This document shows, piece by piece, positions 53,439 through 63,976 of a DNA stretch of 64,000 nucleotides. Source of the stretch: Sphingomonas morindae. Its GTDB lineage: Bacteria > Pseudomonadota > Alphaproteobacteria > Sphingomonadales > Sphingomonadaceae. Position numbers and translations under genes: made by a program. The DNA is taken from NCBI RefSeq assembly GCF_023822065.1, contig NZ_CP084930.1, positions 496,001-560,000 of the forward strand, read 5' to 3'. The notes beneath the pieces are model-generated. The model had not been told where the DNA came from and ran no database searches. It worked only from the letters and a program-made list of their open reading frames with translations. The stretch's first letter is position 1; every line of letters begins with the position of its first letter.

Positions 53439-54371
53439 TCAGGTCCATTCCGGGAAGAGCGAGCGGCCAAGATTGCGGGCGGCGATGCGGCGCATCTCCT
53501 CGTCGCTGAGCGCGAAATCGAAGATCCGCAAATTCTCGCGGCGGTGCGCGGGATTGGAGGAACGCGGAATGACGATGGTGTCGCGCTGATGGTGCCAGCG
53601 CAGCACGATCTGCGCGACGCTGCGCTTGTGCGCGGTCGCGATCGCGGCGAGCACCGGATCGGTGAAGAGACCGTTGCGCCCCTCCGCCAGCGGCGCCCAG
53701 GCCTCGATGCGCGGGCCGGTGCCGGCGGCGCGGGCGGCGAAGGCCGCGTCCTCCTGGAAATAGGGATGGGTCTCGATCTGGTTGAGCACGGGCGCGATGC
53801 GCGCGGTGGCGGCGAGCGCGGCGCGCTGCGCGGCATCGAAATTGCTGACGCCGATGGCACGGATGCGGCCGGCCTCGTGCAGCTCCTCCATCGCGCGCCA
53901 CGATCCGGCGACGTCGCCGCGCGGGCGGTGGATGAGGTAGAGATCGAGATAGTCGAGCCCCAGCCGATCCAGCGTGGCCTGGAAGGCGCGCTTGGCGGGC
54001 GCATAGCCGCTATCGTCGACCCAGATCTTGGAGGTGACGAACAGCGACTGGCGCGGCACGCCGGCCTTGCGGATCCCGGCCCCGACCGCTTCCTCATTGC
54101 CATAGACGAAAGCGGTGTCGATCAGCCGGTAGCCGGCGGTGATCGCATCGGCCACGCTCTCCTCGCACAGCGCGCCCCGCAGCGAATAGGTGCCGAAGCC
54201 GAGCATCGGCATCGCCACGCCGGGCGACAGCATGACGCTCGGCACCGCCGGGGGTGCGGCGACGGCCGGCGCGGCAAGCGCGCGCCCGCCGGCGAGCCAG
54301 GCGGCGGCCAGCGCGCCGCCGCGCAGCACGCGGCGACGGTCCGGCGCGCGGCGATCCCCGCCGCCGCTCAC
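53439..54371 (-). CDS. Tat-exported aldo/keto reductase
   Basis: A 310-residue NADPH-type aldo/keto reductase with an unusual N-terminal twin-arginine signal (DRRRVLRGG, hydrophobic stretch to about residue 34, then Ala-rich cleavage region). The AKR core follows: GFGTYSLRG, DTAFVYGNEEAVG with the catalytic Asp and Tyr, VTSKIW with the Lys, and YLIHRPRG with the His. If exported folded, it would carry its cofactor to the periplasm, as GFOR-like enzymes do. Last gene of the receptor-halogenase-glucosidase cluster, overlapping the GH3 stop by 4 bp. Confidence 0.87.
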   Translation of the reverse strand: MSGGGDRRAPDRRRVLRGGALAAAWLAGGRALAAPAVAAPPAVPSVMLSPGVAMPMLGFGTYSLRGALCEESVADAITAGYRLIDTAFVYGNEEAVGAGIRKAGVPRQSLFVTSKIWVDDSGYAPAKRAFQATLDRLGLDYLDLYLIHRPRGDVAGSWRAMEELHEAGRIRAIGVSNFDAAQRAALAATARIAPVLNQIETHPYFQEDAAFAARAAGTGPRIEAWAPLAEGRNGLFTDPVLAAIATAHKRSVAQIVLRWHHQRDTIVIPRSSNPAHRRENLRIFDFALSDEEMRRIAARNLGRSLFPEWT

Positions 54372-56644
54372 GGGCGGAAGCTCCGCCCGGCGAGCGTCGC
54401 GGCGCCGGCGAGCGTCTGGTCGGTCGCGTCATGGCCGATCGCGACCGCATAGCGGCCCGCGCCCAGCCGCCAGCCGCGCGTCGTCTGATCCCAGCGCGCC
54501 AGCGTGCGCGGCTCGGCCGTGAGGGTGACGTGGCGGGTTTCGCCGGGCTGGAGCGTCAGCCGTTCAAAGCCCGCCAGCCGCGCCACCGCGCCGGCGTGCG
54601 GCGGGGTGACATAGAGCTGCGGCACATCCGCCCCGGCGCGCGCGCCGCTGTTCGTCACATCGAAGCTGACCGTCAGCATGGCCCCTCCCGTCACCTTCAG
54701 CCGGCTATAGGTGAAGCGCGTATAGGACATGCCAAAGCCGAATGGAAACAGTGGTTTAGCATGCTGCCGCGCATACCAGCGATAGCCCGCGTCCGCCCCT
54801 TCCGGATAGCGGGCCTCGAAGATGGCGGCGGTGCCGCCGCCCGTGCCCGGGTTGGACGCGGCATCGTCGCCGGCCACGGCGCCGCGCCCGGGCGGGGTCG
54901 GCCGGGGCGCCTGGCTTGCCGCGGCGGGAAAGGTGATCGGCAGGCGGCCCGAGGGATTGACCTTGCCGAACAGGATGTTGGCGATGGCCTCGCCGCCCCG
55001 CTGCCCGGGATACCAGGCGGCGAGCACGGCCGGCACCCGATCGATCCAGGGCATCAGCACCGGCCCGCCCGTTTCCAGCACCACCACGGTCCGGCGGTTG
55101 GCGGCGGCCACCGCCGCGATCAGCGCATCCTGATCGTCGGGCAGGGCGAGGCTCGGCACATCCTCCGCCTCGGTGCGCCATTGGGTGGCAAAGACGAGCG
55201 CGACATCGGCGGTGCGCGCGGCGGCGGCGGCGCGGGCGGGATCGCGTCCATCGTCATAGACGACGCGCGCGCCGGGGTTGAGCGCCTGGATCGCGCGCAG
55301 CGGCGAGCTGGCGTGCCAGGTGATCCGCGCGAAGGAGGCGGCCGGCCCGCTCTTGAGCGGGATCTCGACCGGTACGCCGCCGACCGACCGGACCTGCGAC
55401 GATCCGCCGCCCGACAGCACGCCGACATCGGCATGACCGCCGATCACCAATATGGTGCGCGCGGTCGCCGCCAGCGGCAGCACCCCGCCCTCGTTACGGA
55501 GCAGCACCACGCCCTCCTCGGCGGCGCGCTGCGCCACTTCGGCATGGGCAGCGTAATCGATCGGCGCCGGCGCGGCCGGCACCGGATCATCATAGAGGCC
55601 GGACGCGATCACGCCGGTCAGCACATTGCGGACCATCGCGTCGAGCCGGGCCTGCGGCACCTGGCCGTCCGCGATCGCCTGGCGCAGGCGCGCGCGGAAG
55701 AAATCCTGCTTGTCTAGCTCGGCGCCCGAATCCTGATCGAGCCCGGCATTGGCCGCCTTGACGGTGGAATGGACCGCGCCCCAATCGGACATGACCCAGC
55801 CCTGATAGTTCCAGTCGCCCCGCAGCACGCGGGTGAGCAGCTCGGCATTCTCGCACGCCCAATCCCCGTTCACGAGATTATAGGCGCACATCACCGAGCC
55901 GGGATGGCCGCCCTCGATGCCGAGCTTGAAGGCGAGCAGATCGCTCTCGTGCAGCGCCGGCCAATCCAGCCGCGCATCCACCAGCGTGCGCCCCGTCTCC
56001 TGCGCGTTGAGCGCATAATGCTTGATGGTCGAGACGATATGGTTGCTCTGCACGCCCCGGATGTGTGCGCCCGCCAGCCGCCCGGCGAGCAGCGGATCCT
56101 CGCCCAGATATTCGAAATCGCGGCCGCCCCAGGGGTCGCGCGTCAGGTTGACGCCGCCGGCGAGCAGCACGTTGAAGCGCTTGGCGCGCGCCTCGCTGCC
56201 GATCATCGCGCCGCCGGCATAGGCGATGGCGGGATCGAAGCTGGCGGCGGTGGCGAGGCTGGCGGGCAGCGCGGTGGCGGTGTCGCCCTTGCGCTGCTCG
56301 ATCTGGTTGGCCACGCCAAGGCTGGCATCGCTTTCCCGCAGCGTGGGGATGCCGAGCCGGGGCACGCCCACCATCTCGCCCGCCGAGGGGATGAGATCGT
56401 CGGGCGCGCCCGGCTTGCCCTTGGCCAGCGGCGGAAACCAGGTGCGGACGATCTGCAGCTTCTCGTCCTGGGTCATGGCGCGCACCAGCGCCTCCGCGCG
56501 GGCGGCGGGCGACAGCGCGCGGTTCAGCCAGGGGCCGTCCCCCGCCCCGGCGGCCAGCGCCGGCGCGGCGCCCGCCAGCAGCAGCGCGGCGACGGGCGCG
56601 CGCGACGACAGGCGACGGAGCGGACGGCGGCGAAGCGGGTGCAT
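54368..56644 (-). CDS. Glycoside hydrolase family 3 beta-glucosidase
   Basis: A 758-residue GH3 enzyme with a signal peptide (about 1-34, basic start then LLLAGAAPALAAG). The N-terminal TIM-barrel domain has STIKHYALNAQETGR and the catalytic Asp in VMSDWGAVHSTVKAA. The second alpha/beta domain (about 390-620) includes VVLLRNEGGVLPL. The C-terminal fibronectin-III-like domain begins near PFPFGFGMSYTRF. Such enzymes release terminal beta-glucose or related sugars from glycosides in the periplasm. It starts 11 bp after the halogenase. Confidence 0.93.
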   Translation of the reverse strand: MHPLRRRPLRRLSSRAPVAALLLAGAAPALAAGAGDGPWLNRALSPAARAEALVRAMTQDEKLQIVRTWFPPLAKGKPGAPDDLIPSAGEMVGVPRLGIPTLRESDASLGVANQIEQRKGDTATALPASLATAASFDPAIAYAGGAMIGSEARAKRFNVLLAGGVNLTRDPWGGRDFEYLGEDPLLAGRLAGAHIRGVQSNHIVSTIKHYALNAQETGRTLVDARLDWPALHESDLLAFKLGIEGGHPGSVMCAYNLVNGDWACENAELLTRVLRGDWNYQGWVMSDWGAVHSTVKAANAGLDQDSGAELDKQDFFRARLRQAIADGQVPQARLDAMVRNVLTGVIASGLYDDPVPAAPAPIDYAAHAEVAQRAAEEGVVLLRNEGGVLPLAATARTILVIGGHADVGVLSGGGSSQVRSVGGVPVEIPLKSGPAASFARITWHASSPLRAIQALNPGARVVYDDGRDPARAAAAARTADVALVFATQWRTEAEDVPSLALPDDQDALIAAVAAANRRTVVVLETGGPVLMPWIDRVPAVLAAWYPGQRGGEAIANILFGKVNPSGRLPITFPAAASQAPRPTPPGRGAVAGDDAASNPGTGGGTAAIFEARYPEGADAGYRWYARQHAKPLFPFGFGMSYTRFTYSRLKVTGGAMLTVSFDVTNSGARAGADVPQLYVTPPHAGAVARLAGFERLTLQPGETRHVTLTAEPRTLARWDQTTRGWRLGAGRYAVAIGHDATDQTLAGAATLAGRSFRP

Positions 56645-56655
56645 GGAATTTCCCT

Positions 56656-58206
56656 TCAGGATAAGCGGCGATAGTGCATGACGAGGGCGCGGTGATCGGG
56701 CAACGCCGCCGCCGCCTGGCGGCCGGCCTGGCGGATCCGCGCGAAGGTGGCGATGGCGTTGCGCGCGGCGGCGGGATCGCGCGCGATCGCCCCGGCCCCC
56801 GCCTCGGTCGCGAAGCCGAGGCCGTGGAGGATATAGGCCCAGCTCGGCGGCAGGAACGTCTCGTAGTCGACGGTGAAATCGAAGCGCGACGGCAGGCGGC
56901 GGCGCCATTGCGCGAGCTTGTCCGCAAGCCCGTCCGGCCAGGTGGCGGGATCGGCATGATCGCGCCAATGGCCGGTGTCGCGCCGCCGCCCCGCGCAATA
57001 ATGGAGCTTGAGGAATTCGACGATCGCGGCGAAGCGCGCCGTCATCTGGCGGTTGAAGCCGCGCGCGGCGCCGGCGAGCGCGCGCGGATCCTCGGCGCCG
57101 CTCAGCATCTCCGCCAGCATCCGCGCCGCCACCTCCACCAGCATGATGCCGGTCGATTCCAGCGGCTCGACAAAGCCGGCGGCGAGCCCCACCGCGATCG
57201 TGTTGGCGATCCAGGGCCGGGTGCGATAGCCGGTGCGGAAGCGCAGCTGGCGGACGGGTGCATCGTGGCCGCCATGCGCGCGCAGCGCCGCCGCCGCCGC
57301 TTCGTCCGACCAATGGCGGCTGGAATAGACCAGCCCGGTGCCGCGCCGGTCGGCGAGGCCGATGTCCCAGATCCAGCCGCCGGGCTGCGCGACCGCGAGC
57401 GTATAGGGCGCGATCGGCGCATCGGCGGCGCTCGGCACCTGGAGCGCCACCGCGCGATCGTTGAAGAGCACGTCGCCGACATCGTGGAAGGGGGAGCCCA
57501 GCGTCTCGCCGATCAGCAGCGCGCGGAAGCCCGAACAGTCGATGAAGATATCGCCTTCGATACGTTCGCCCTCGGCGGTGCGCAGCGCGGCGACGCCGCC
57601 ATCTTCGCCACGCTCGGCGCCGACGATGGTCGCCTCGGTGACGGCGACGCCATTGGCGGTGGCGATGTCGCGCAGCCAGAGCGCGAGCCGGGCGGCATCG
57701 AAATGATAGGCATAGTTCATGGGCCCGGCCCAATCGGGATCGCCCGGCCGCTTGGGCCCGCGCCCGGCGCGCACCACCTGCGCCTGGCCCGTCACCGCGT
57801 CCGCATAGGCCGGCCGGGCTTCATCCGCGCCGGAATCAAGCCAGAAGGGCAGGAGGCCCGGCGCGTCGCCGCCGACCGGAAGCTCGAAGGGATGGAAATA
57901 GGCATCCTGCGCATGGCCCGGCGTGGGCCCGCCCGCCCAGCCGACAAAGTGCACGCCCTGCTTGAAGCTCGCATCGGCGGCGCGGAGGAATTCGGCCTCG
58001 GAACGTCCGAGCGTGGCGAGCGTGGCGCGCAGCGTGGGGAAACTGCCCTCGCCCACGCCGATCGTCGGCACATCGGCGCTCTCGACCAGGGCAATGGCCC
58101 AGCCCGGGCCGCCCGCCGCGGGCAGCGCGCGGGCGAGATAGGCGGCGGTGAGCCAGCCGGCGGTGCCGCCGCCCAGGATCACCAGCCGTCGCAGCGGATC
58201 GCTCAT
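56656..58206 (-). CDS. Flavin-dependent tryptophan-halogenase-like protein
   Basis: A 516-residue FAD-dependent halogenase-family protein. FAD motif GGGTAGW (residues 12-18), the conserved Lys in SFKQGVHFVGW (Lys82) that forms the chloramine or guides HOCl, and the GFVEPLESTG segment (345-353) are all present. The signature WxWxIP reads WIWDIG here (278-283), with Gly in place of Pro. Genes of this group often sit beside TonB receptors in Caulobacterales, Sphingomonadales and Xanthomonadales, and their natural substrates are mostly unknown. Being in a glycoside locus, the true target may be an aglycone (indole or phenolic) rather than free tryptophan. Confidence 0.88.
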   Translation of the reverse strand: MSDPLRRLVILGGGTAGWLTAAYLARALPAAGGPGWAIALVESADVPTIGVGEGSFPTLRATLATLGRSEAEFLRAADASFKQGVHFVGWAGGPTPGHAQDAYFHPFELPVGGDAPGLLPFWLDSGADEARPAYADAVTGQAQVVRAGRGPKRPGDPDWAGPMNYAYHFDAARLALWLRDIATANGVAVTEATIVGAERGEDGGVAALRTAEGERIEGDIFIDCSGFRALLIGETLGSPFHDVGDVLFNDRAVALQVPSAADAPIAPYTLAVAQPGGWIWDIGLADRRGTGLVYSSRHWSDEAAAAALRAHGGHDAPVRQLRFRTGYRTRPWIANTIAVGLAAGFVEPLESTGIMLVEVAARMLAEMLSGAEDPRALAGAARGFNRQMTARFAAIVEFLKLHYCAGRRRDTGHWRDHADPATWPDGLADKLAQWRRRLPSRFDFTVDYETFLPPSWAYILHGLGFATEAGAGAIARDPAAARNAIATFARIRQAGRQAAAALPDHRALVMHYRRLS

Positions 58207-58239
58207 GCGTGCCACCCGTCTTGCCGTTCGGAAGAAAGG

Positions 58240-58272
58240 GCGGCCACCGCCCGAGGGGGGGACGGTGGCCGC
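58240..58272 (-). terminator. Intrinsic terminator-like hairpin between TonB receptor and halogenase
   Basis: A perfect 10-bp stem (GCGGCCACCG / CGGTGGCCGC) with a 13-base loop, followed on the minus strand by CCTTTCTTC. It lies 28 bp after the receptor stop and 34 bp before the halogenase ATG, and could reduce expression of the downstream genes relative to the receptor. Confidence 0.55.
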
Positions 58273-58300
58273 AGCGGTCCTGCTCGGGGGGAGCGGGAAG

Positions 58301-60835
<2,535 letters not shown>

Positions 60836-61142
60836 CTGTCCTCCCCGGAGGTTTCTATCTGTTTCGCTCCCGTTTCTGGAGCTTGCTGACGGCCATAATC
60901 CCGGCCTGTCATCGATGTCAAAGCCCCTTTTGACATCGCTGACAGAGCGTGGCGTAAAAGTCACGCTACATGTATTCAGGATATTGTATTCTCACGGCTT
61001 TCAGGCCGCCACCGAGCGCCGGCGGGCGGCCGTTCAGCGCGGGTTGGGGGATGCGCGTGCCGAGGATCGATCGGCCTGCGCCGGCGCCGCGGATGGCGGG
61101 CCGGTGCCGCCGGGTCAGGCGGGCGGCGGCGCCGGTCACGAC
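60836..61142. other. 307-bp intergenic region between TonB receptor and tRNA-Leu
   Basis: It holds the receptor's ribosome binding site, the long inverted repeat at 60907-60944, a second small inverted repeat AGCGTG...CACGCT (60945-60966), an AT-richer patch (60967-60992) that may hold a promoter, and about 130 bp of GC-rich sequence in which I see no gene. Confidence 0.6.
60907..60944. promoter_or_regulatory. 38-bp inverted-repeat operator upstream of the glycoside TonB receptor
   Basis: Left arm TGTCATCGATGTCAAA (60907-60922), 6-bp centre GCCCCT, right arm TTTGACATCGCTGACA (60929-60944). The arms match at 15 of 16 positions. Each arm holds two TGTCA/TGACA half-sites nine bases apart. On the minus strand, TTGACA inside the left arm (60921-60916) could serve as the receptor's -35, so a bound repressor would block it. 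The half-sites resemble LacI-family operators of TonB receptor loci. Confidence 0.6.
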
Positions 61143-61226
61143 TGGTGCGGGCGGTCGGACTCGAACCGACATGGATTGCTCCGGCGGATTTTGAGTCCGC
61201 TGCGTCTACCATTTCGCCACGCCCGC
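61143..61226 (-). tRNA. tRNA-Leu (anticodon CAA)
   Basis: 84 bases including encoded CCA. Acceptor GCGGGCG pairs with CGCCCGC; anticodon loop CTCAAAA between GCGGA and TCCGC gives CAA (reads UUG). A long variable arm and the T arm GTCGG-TTCGAGT-CCGAC support tRNA-Leu. Confidence 0.95.
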
Positions 61227-61238
61227 ACAGGTGGCGGG

Positions 61239-61267
61239 CCTATAGCGCAGCCCCGGCACGAACGCCA
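61239..61267 (-). promoter_or_regulatory. Putative promoter of tRNA-Leu
   Basis: Minus strand: TGGCGT (61267-61262), 17-bp spacer, TATAGG (61244-61239), 12 bases before the mature tRNA. It overlaps the 3' end of the upstream hydrolase gene. Confidence 0.4.
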
Positions 61268-62199
61268 GACACGGTGGCCGCCCGGAGCGCGGCGCCCGGC
61301 ACGCGCGCGAGCGGCAGGGTGAGGCAGTGGACGCCGCCGCCGCAGCTGGTGAATTCGTCCAGCGCCACCTCCTCCACGGCGAAGCCGAGCGGGGCGAGGC
61401 GTGCCGCGAGGCCGGTGCCGCTGGTCGCGAGCACGCGGCCGCCGCCCAGCGCGAGAATATTGCAGCCGAGCTGGCGCGCCGCCTTGTAGCTGACCGGCAC
61501 GAGATCGATGCCGCGCTGGGCCAGGGTGGCGAGGAAGCGATCCTCGAGCACATCCACGCAGGCCAGCGCCCGGTTGGCGCTCAGCGCCGCGAACTGCGTG
61601 TCCAGATGCAGGAAATGCGGATCGAAGGCATAGATCAGCGCCTCCCAGCCATGGCGCTCGAACAGGCGGGCGACGGCGGCGGCGCCGGCGGCGTCGGTCC
61701 GCTCGCCCGAGCAGCCGATCAGCACCAGCCCATCGCGGAACACCGATATGTCGCCGCCCTCGACCCGGCCTTCGCCGATCGCGGGGAGCACGGGAACGCC
61801 CAGCGCGCGGACCCGGTCGGCCAGCAGCGCGGCCTCGCGACGGCGATGCGGCGCGCCGGGGGCGAGCGGCAGCAGGCCCCAGGGGGTCATCAGCCCGGCG
61901 TCGCGCGCATAGGCCATGTCCGGACAGTCGGGATCGCCGGGGATGAGGCGCGGCATCGCGCCGGCGCGGCGCAGCGCCTCGACCAGCGCGCGATGCTGGG
62001 CGCGGGCGCGATCGCCATCGGTGCGATGGCCGTCGCGCAGCTTCTCGCGCGTGACCGAGCAGCATGGCACGGGCGCGAGATGATCGGGCGCGACCAGCAG
62101 CACGTCGGTGAGCGGATCGCTTTCGGAGCGCACGCCCCAGCGCACCGCCGGGCCGGCCCGATCGGCCTGGGCGGCGGCGAGAGCGAAATCGACTTTCAT
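61240..62199 (-). CDS. Dimethylarginine dimethylaminohydrolase/arginine-deiminase-like hydrolase
   Basis: A 319-residue member of the guanidine-group hydrolase superfamily, resembling DDAH: hydrolysis of dimethylarginine or a related amidino compound. Metal-free active-site features: CPDMAYARDAGLMTPWG, then EGGDISVF for substrate binding, FLHLDTQFAAL with the catalytic His, and the nucleophilic Cys near the end in SCGGGVHCLTLPLAR. The start at 62199 (MKVDFALAAAQADRAGP) was preferred to one seven codons upstream. Stands alone upstream of tRNA-Leu. Confidence 0.87.
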   Translation of the reverse strand: MKVDFALAAAQADRAGPAVRWGVRSESDPLTDVLLVAPDHLAPVPCCSVTREKLRDGHRTDGDRARAQHRALVEALRRAGAMPRLIPGDPDCPDMAYARDAGLMTPWGLLPLAPGAPHRRREAALLADRVRALGVPVLPAIGEGRVEGGDISVFRDGLVLIGCSGERTDAAGAAAVARLFERHGWEALIYAFDPHFLHLDTQFAALSANRALACVDVLEDRFLATLAQRGIDLVPVSYKAARQLGCNILALGGGRVLATSGTGLAARLAPLGFAVEEVALDEFTSCGGGVHCLTLPLARVPGAALRAATVSGVRAGAAL

Positions 62200-62331
62200 G
62201 ATAGGCTGCGTCCCTGCCACCTGGCCCGCTTGCGACCATCCGATACAAGCTGTTCGGAATGCTCAACAATTTACCGGCGCGCTGGTTTCCACCGGGCGCG
62301 GCGGCGGCGCGGCGCGGGGCGTGCGGACGGG

Positions 62332-62359
62332 TGACGGGCGCGGGCCGAACGGCTATCAG
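62332..62359 (+). promoter_or_regulatory. Putative leaderless promoter of the small HTH gene
   Basis: TGACGG (62332-62337), 16-bp spacer, TATCAG (62354-62359), 5 bases to ATG at 62365; no Shine-Dalgarno sequence. Confidence 0.4.
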
Positions 62360-62364
62360 GCGCC

Positions 62365-62544
62365 ATGGCCGAACGCTTCGAACGACATCGCCAGCCCTGG
62401 CGTCCCGACGAGCTTCAGAAGCTCCACACCCTCGCCAAAAAGGGGATGGCGTTGAAGGCCATCGCCAAGGCGCTGACGCGCAGCGAGGAATCGGTGAAGG
62501 CGCAGGCCAAGCTGGACGGCCTGTCGATCGCCAAGCTGCACTGA
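62365..62544 (+). CDS. Small SANT/HTH-like protein
   Basis: A 59-residue basic protein (RQPWRPDELQKLHTLAKKGM, then ALKAIAKALTRSEESVKAQA) whose pattern fits a small Myb/SANT-like or GcrA-like helix-turn-helix: a Trp-anchored first helix, a short turn, then a recognition helix. It may bind DNA. It converges on flagellin with 75 bp between. Codon use is normal for the region. Confidence 0.7.
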   Translation: MAERFERHRQPWRPDELQKLHTLAKKGMALKAIAKALTRSEESVKAQAKLDGLSIAKLH

Positions 62545-62619
62545 GCGGCGCCGCCCCGATCGGGCGCGGCGCGGCGGGATCGTCCGGCGCGGCGGGCGGC
62601 CGCGCCGGCGCGACCGGGC

Positions 62620-63495
62620 TTACTGAAGCAGCTTGAGCACGCCCTGGGCCGACTGATTGGCCTGGGCCAGCATCGCCGTGGAGGCCTGGCTCAGGATCTG
62701 CGACTTGGCGAGCGCGGTCGTCTCGGACGAGAAGTCCGCGTCCTGAATGCGGCTGCGCGCGTCCGACAGGTTGGTGGTGGTGTTGGTGAGGTTGTTCACC
62801 GCCGAGTTGAGCTGGCTCTGCGAGGCGCCGAGGCCGGCGCGGACGGTGTTGATCGTCTTGAGCAGCGAGTCGACGCTGTCCATCGTGTTCTGCGCATTGG
62901 CCACGCCGTTGCTGGTCGCGCCGCCGGTGTTGGACACGTCGAGATTGCCCGTCACCGCCGCGCCGCTCGCCGCCGTCGCCGCGCTGAGATCGATCGCGCC
63001 GATATTGACGGTGATCTGATCGCCCGTGGTGGCGTTGGCGCCGGCCTGGATCGTCACGCTCGTGCCGGCGGTGCCCGCGGTGGTGAACAGCTTGGTGCCG
63101 TTGAAGCTGGTGTTGCCGAGCACGGACTTGATCTGCGTGGTCAGCTGGCCGACTTCGGTCTGCATGTTGGCGCGGTCATTGTCGGAATAGGTGCCCGAGG
63201 CCGACTGCACCGCCAGCTCGCGGACGCGCTGGAGCATGTTGGTGACTTCGTCGAGCGCGCCGTCGGCGGTCTGCACCAGCGAGATGCCGTCATTGGCGTT
63301 GCGGATCGCCTGGTTCATGCCGGTGATCTGCGAGGTCATCGAGTTGGAGATGGCGAGGCCGGCGGCGTCGTCGGCGGCGGAGTTGATCCGCTTGCCCGAC
63401 GAGAGGCGGCTCATCGCCTGCTGGGTCGCGGCGGCGGCCAGGCGGCTGCCATTCTGCGCGCGCATGGCCGCAGTGTTGGTGTTGATGACGCTCAT
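62620..63495 (-). CDS. fliC: Flagellin
   Basis: A 291-residue flagellin, the filament subunit. The conserved D0/D1 N-terminus is [15 protein letters not shown] with the [20 protein letters not shown] motif, and the C-terminal D1/D0 part has [21 protein letters not shown] then [21 protein letters not shown]. The central variable region is short and Ala/Thr/Gly-rich, so the protein is of small alphaproteobacterial size. No other flagellar gene is in the window. It has a sigma-28-type promoter. Confidence 0.97.
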   Translation of the reverse strand: MSVINTNTAAMRAQNGSRLAAAATQQAMSRLSSGKRINSAADDAAGLAISNSMTSQITGMNQAIRNANDGISLVQTADGALDEVTNMLQRVRELAVQSASGTYSDNDRANMQTEVGQLTTQIKSVLGNTSFNGTKLFTTAGTAGTSVTIQAGANATTGDQITVNIGAIDLSAATAASGAAVTGNLDVSNTGGATSNGVANAQNTMDSVDSLLKTINTVRAGLGASQSQLNSAVNNLTNTTTNLSDARSRIQDADFSSETTALAKSQILSQASTAMLAQANQSAQGVLKLLQ

Positions 63496-63545
63496 TTTTC
63501 GCTCCGCTACAAATACTTGGCGGCAGATCGCCACCCACAGTCCCG

Positions 63546-63572
63546 ATAACGGCGCGCGTCGCCGATCCTTTA
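63546..63572 (-). promoter_or_regulatory. Sigma-28 (FliA)-type promoter of flagellin
   Basis: Minus strand: TAAAGGAT (63572-63565), 11-bp spacer, GCCGTTAT (63553-63546). Compared with the consensus TAAAGTTT-N11-GCCGATAA, 12 of 16 bases match and spacing is exact. It gives a leader of about 40 bases. Confidence 0.65.
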
Positions 63573-63787
63573 GCGGCTTTTCGGCGCCGGGCCTTCGGAA
63601 ATTGCGGAATTGGCCGCCCGAAACGCCGCCCCTAGACTGAACGCCGGCCCAGTGGCGGGCGGTGCGGCCGGCCGAACGGAAATCTCCCTATCGCGCCTGG
63701 ACTGGCTGCGGATCGGCGGCGCCGTCGGCGTCCCATCCATGCAGGACCAAGGCCTTCAGGATCGGCCTCGCGGCTTGGGAAGGATCG

Positions 63788-63976
63788 ATGACGCACGCTA
63801 ATCTTGGCAAAAGCATGTGCCTTGTCGGGCGCATCCTCATCTGGAGCGGCCGCCATGTGCGGCCCGACGCCCCGCGTCCGCCGCGCCCGGCGAAGGAGGC
63901 GACGCCCCCGTCCGCCCTGCGGCTCATCCTGCGCCCGCTCTGGCGGCGCACGCCCACGCCCGACCGCGCGCACTGA
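63788..63976 (+). CDS. Small basic hypothetical protein
   Basis: A 62-residue ORF (MTHANLGKSMCLVGRILIWSG at the start) rich in Arg and Pro, with GGAAGG six bases upstream of the ATG. The hydrophobic patch CLVGRILIW is short. No family is recognised; the high GC content makes chance ORFs common, so support rests mainly on the ribosome binding site. Confidence 0.35.
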   Translation: MTHANLGKSMCLVGRILIWSGRHVRPDAPRPPRPAKEATPPSALRLILRPLWRRTPTPDRAH

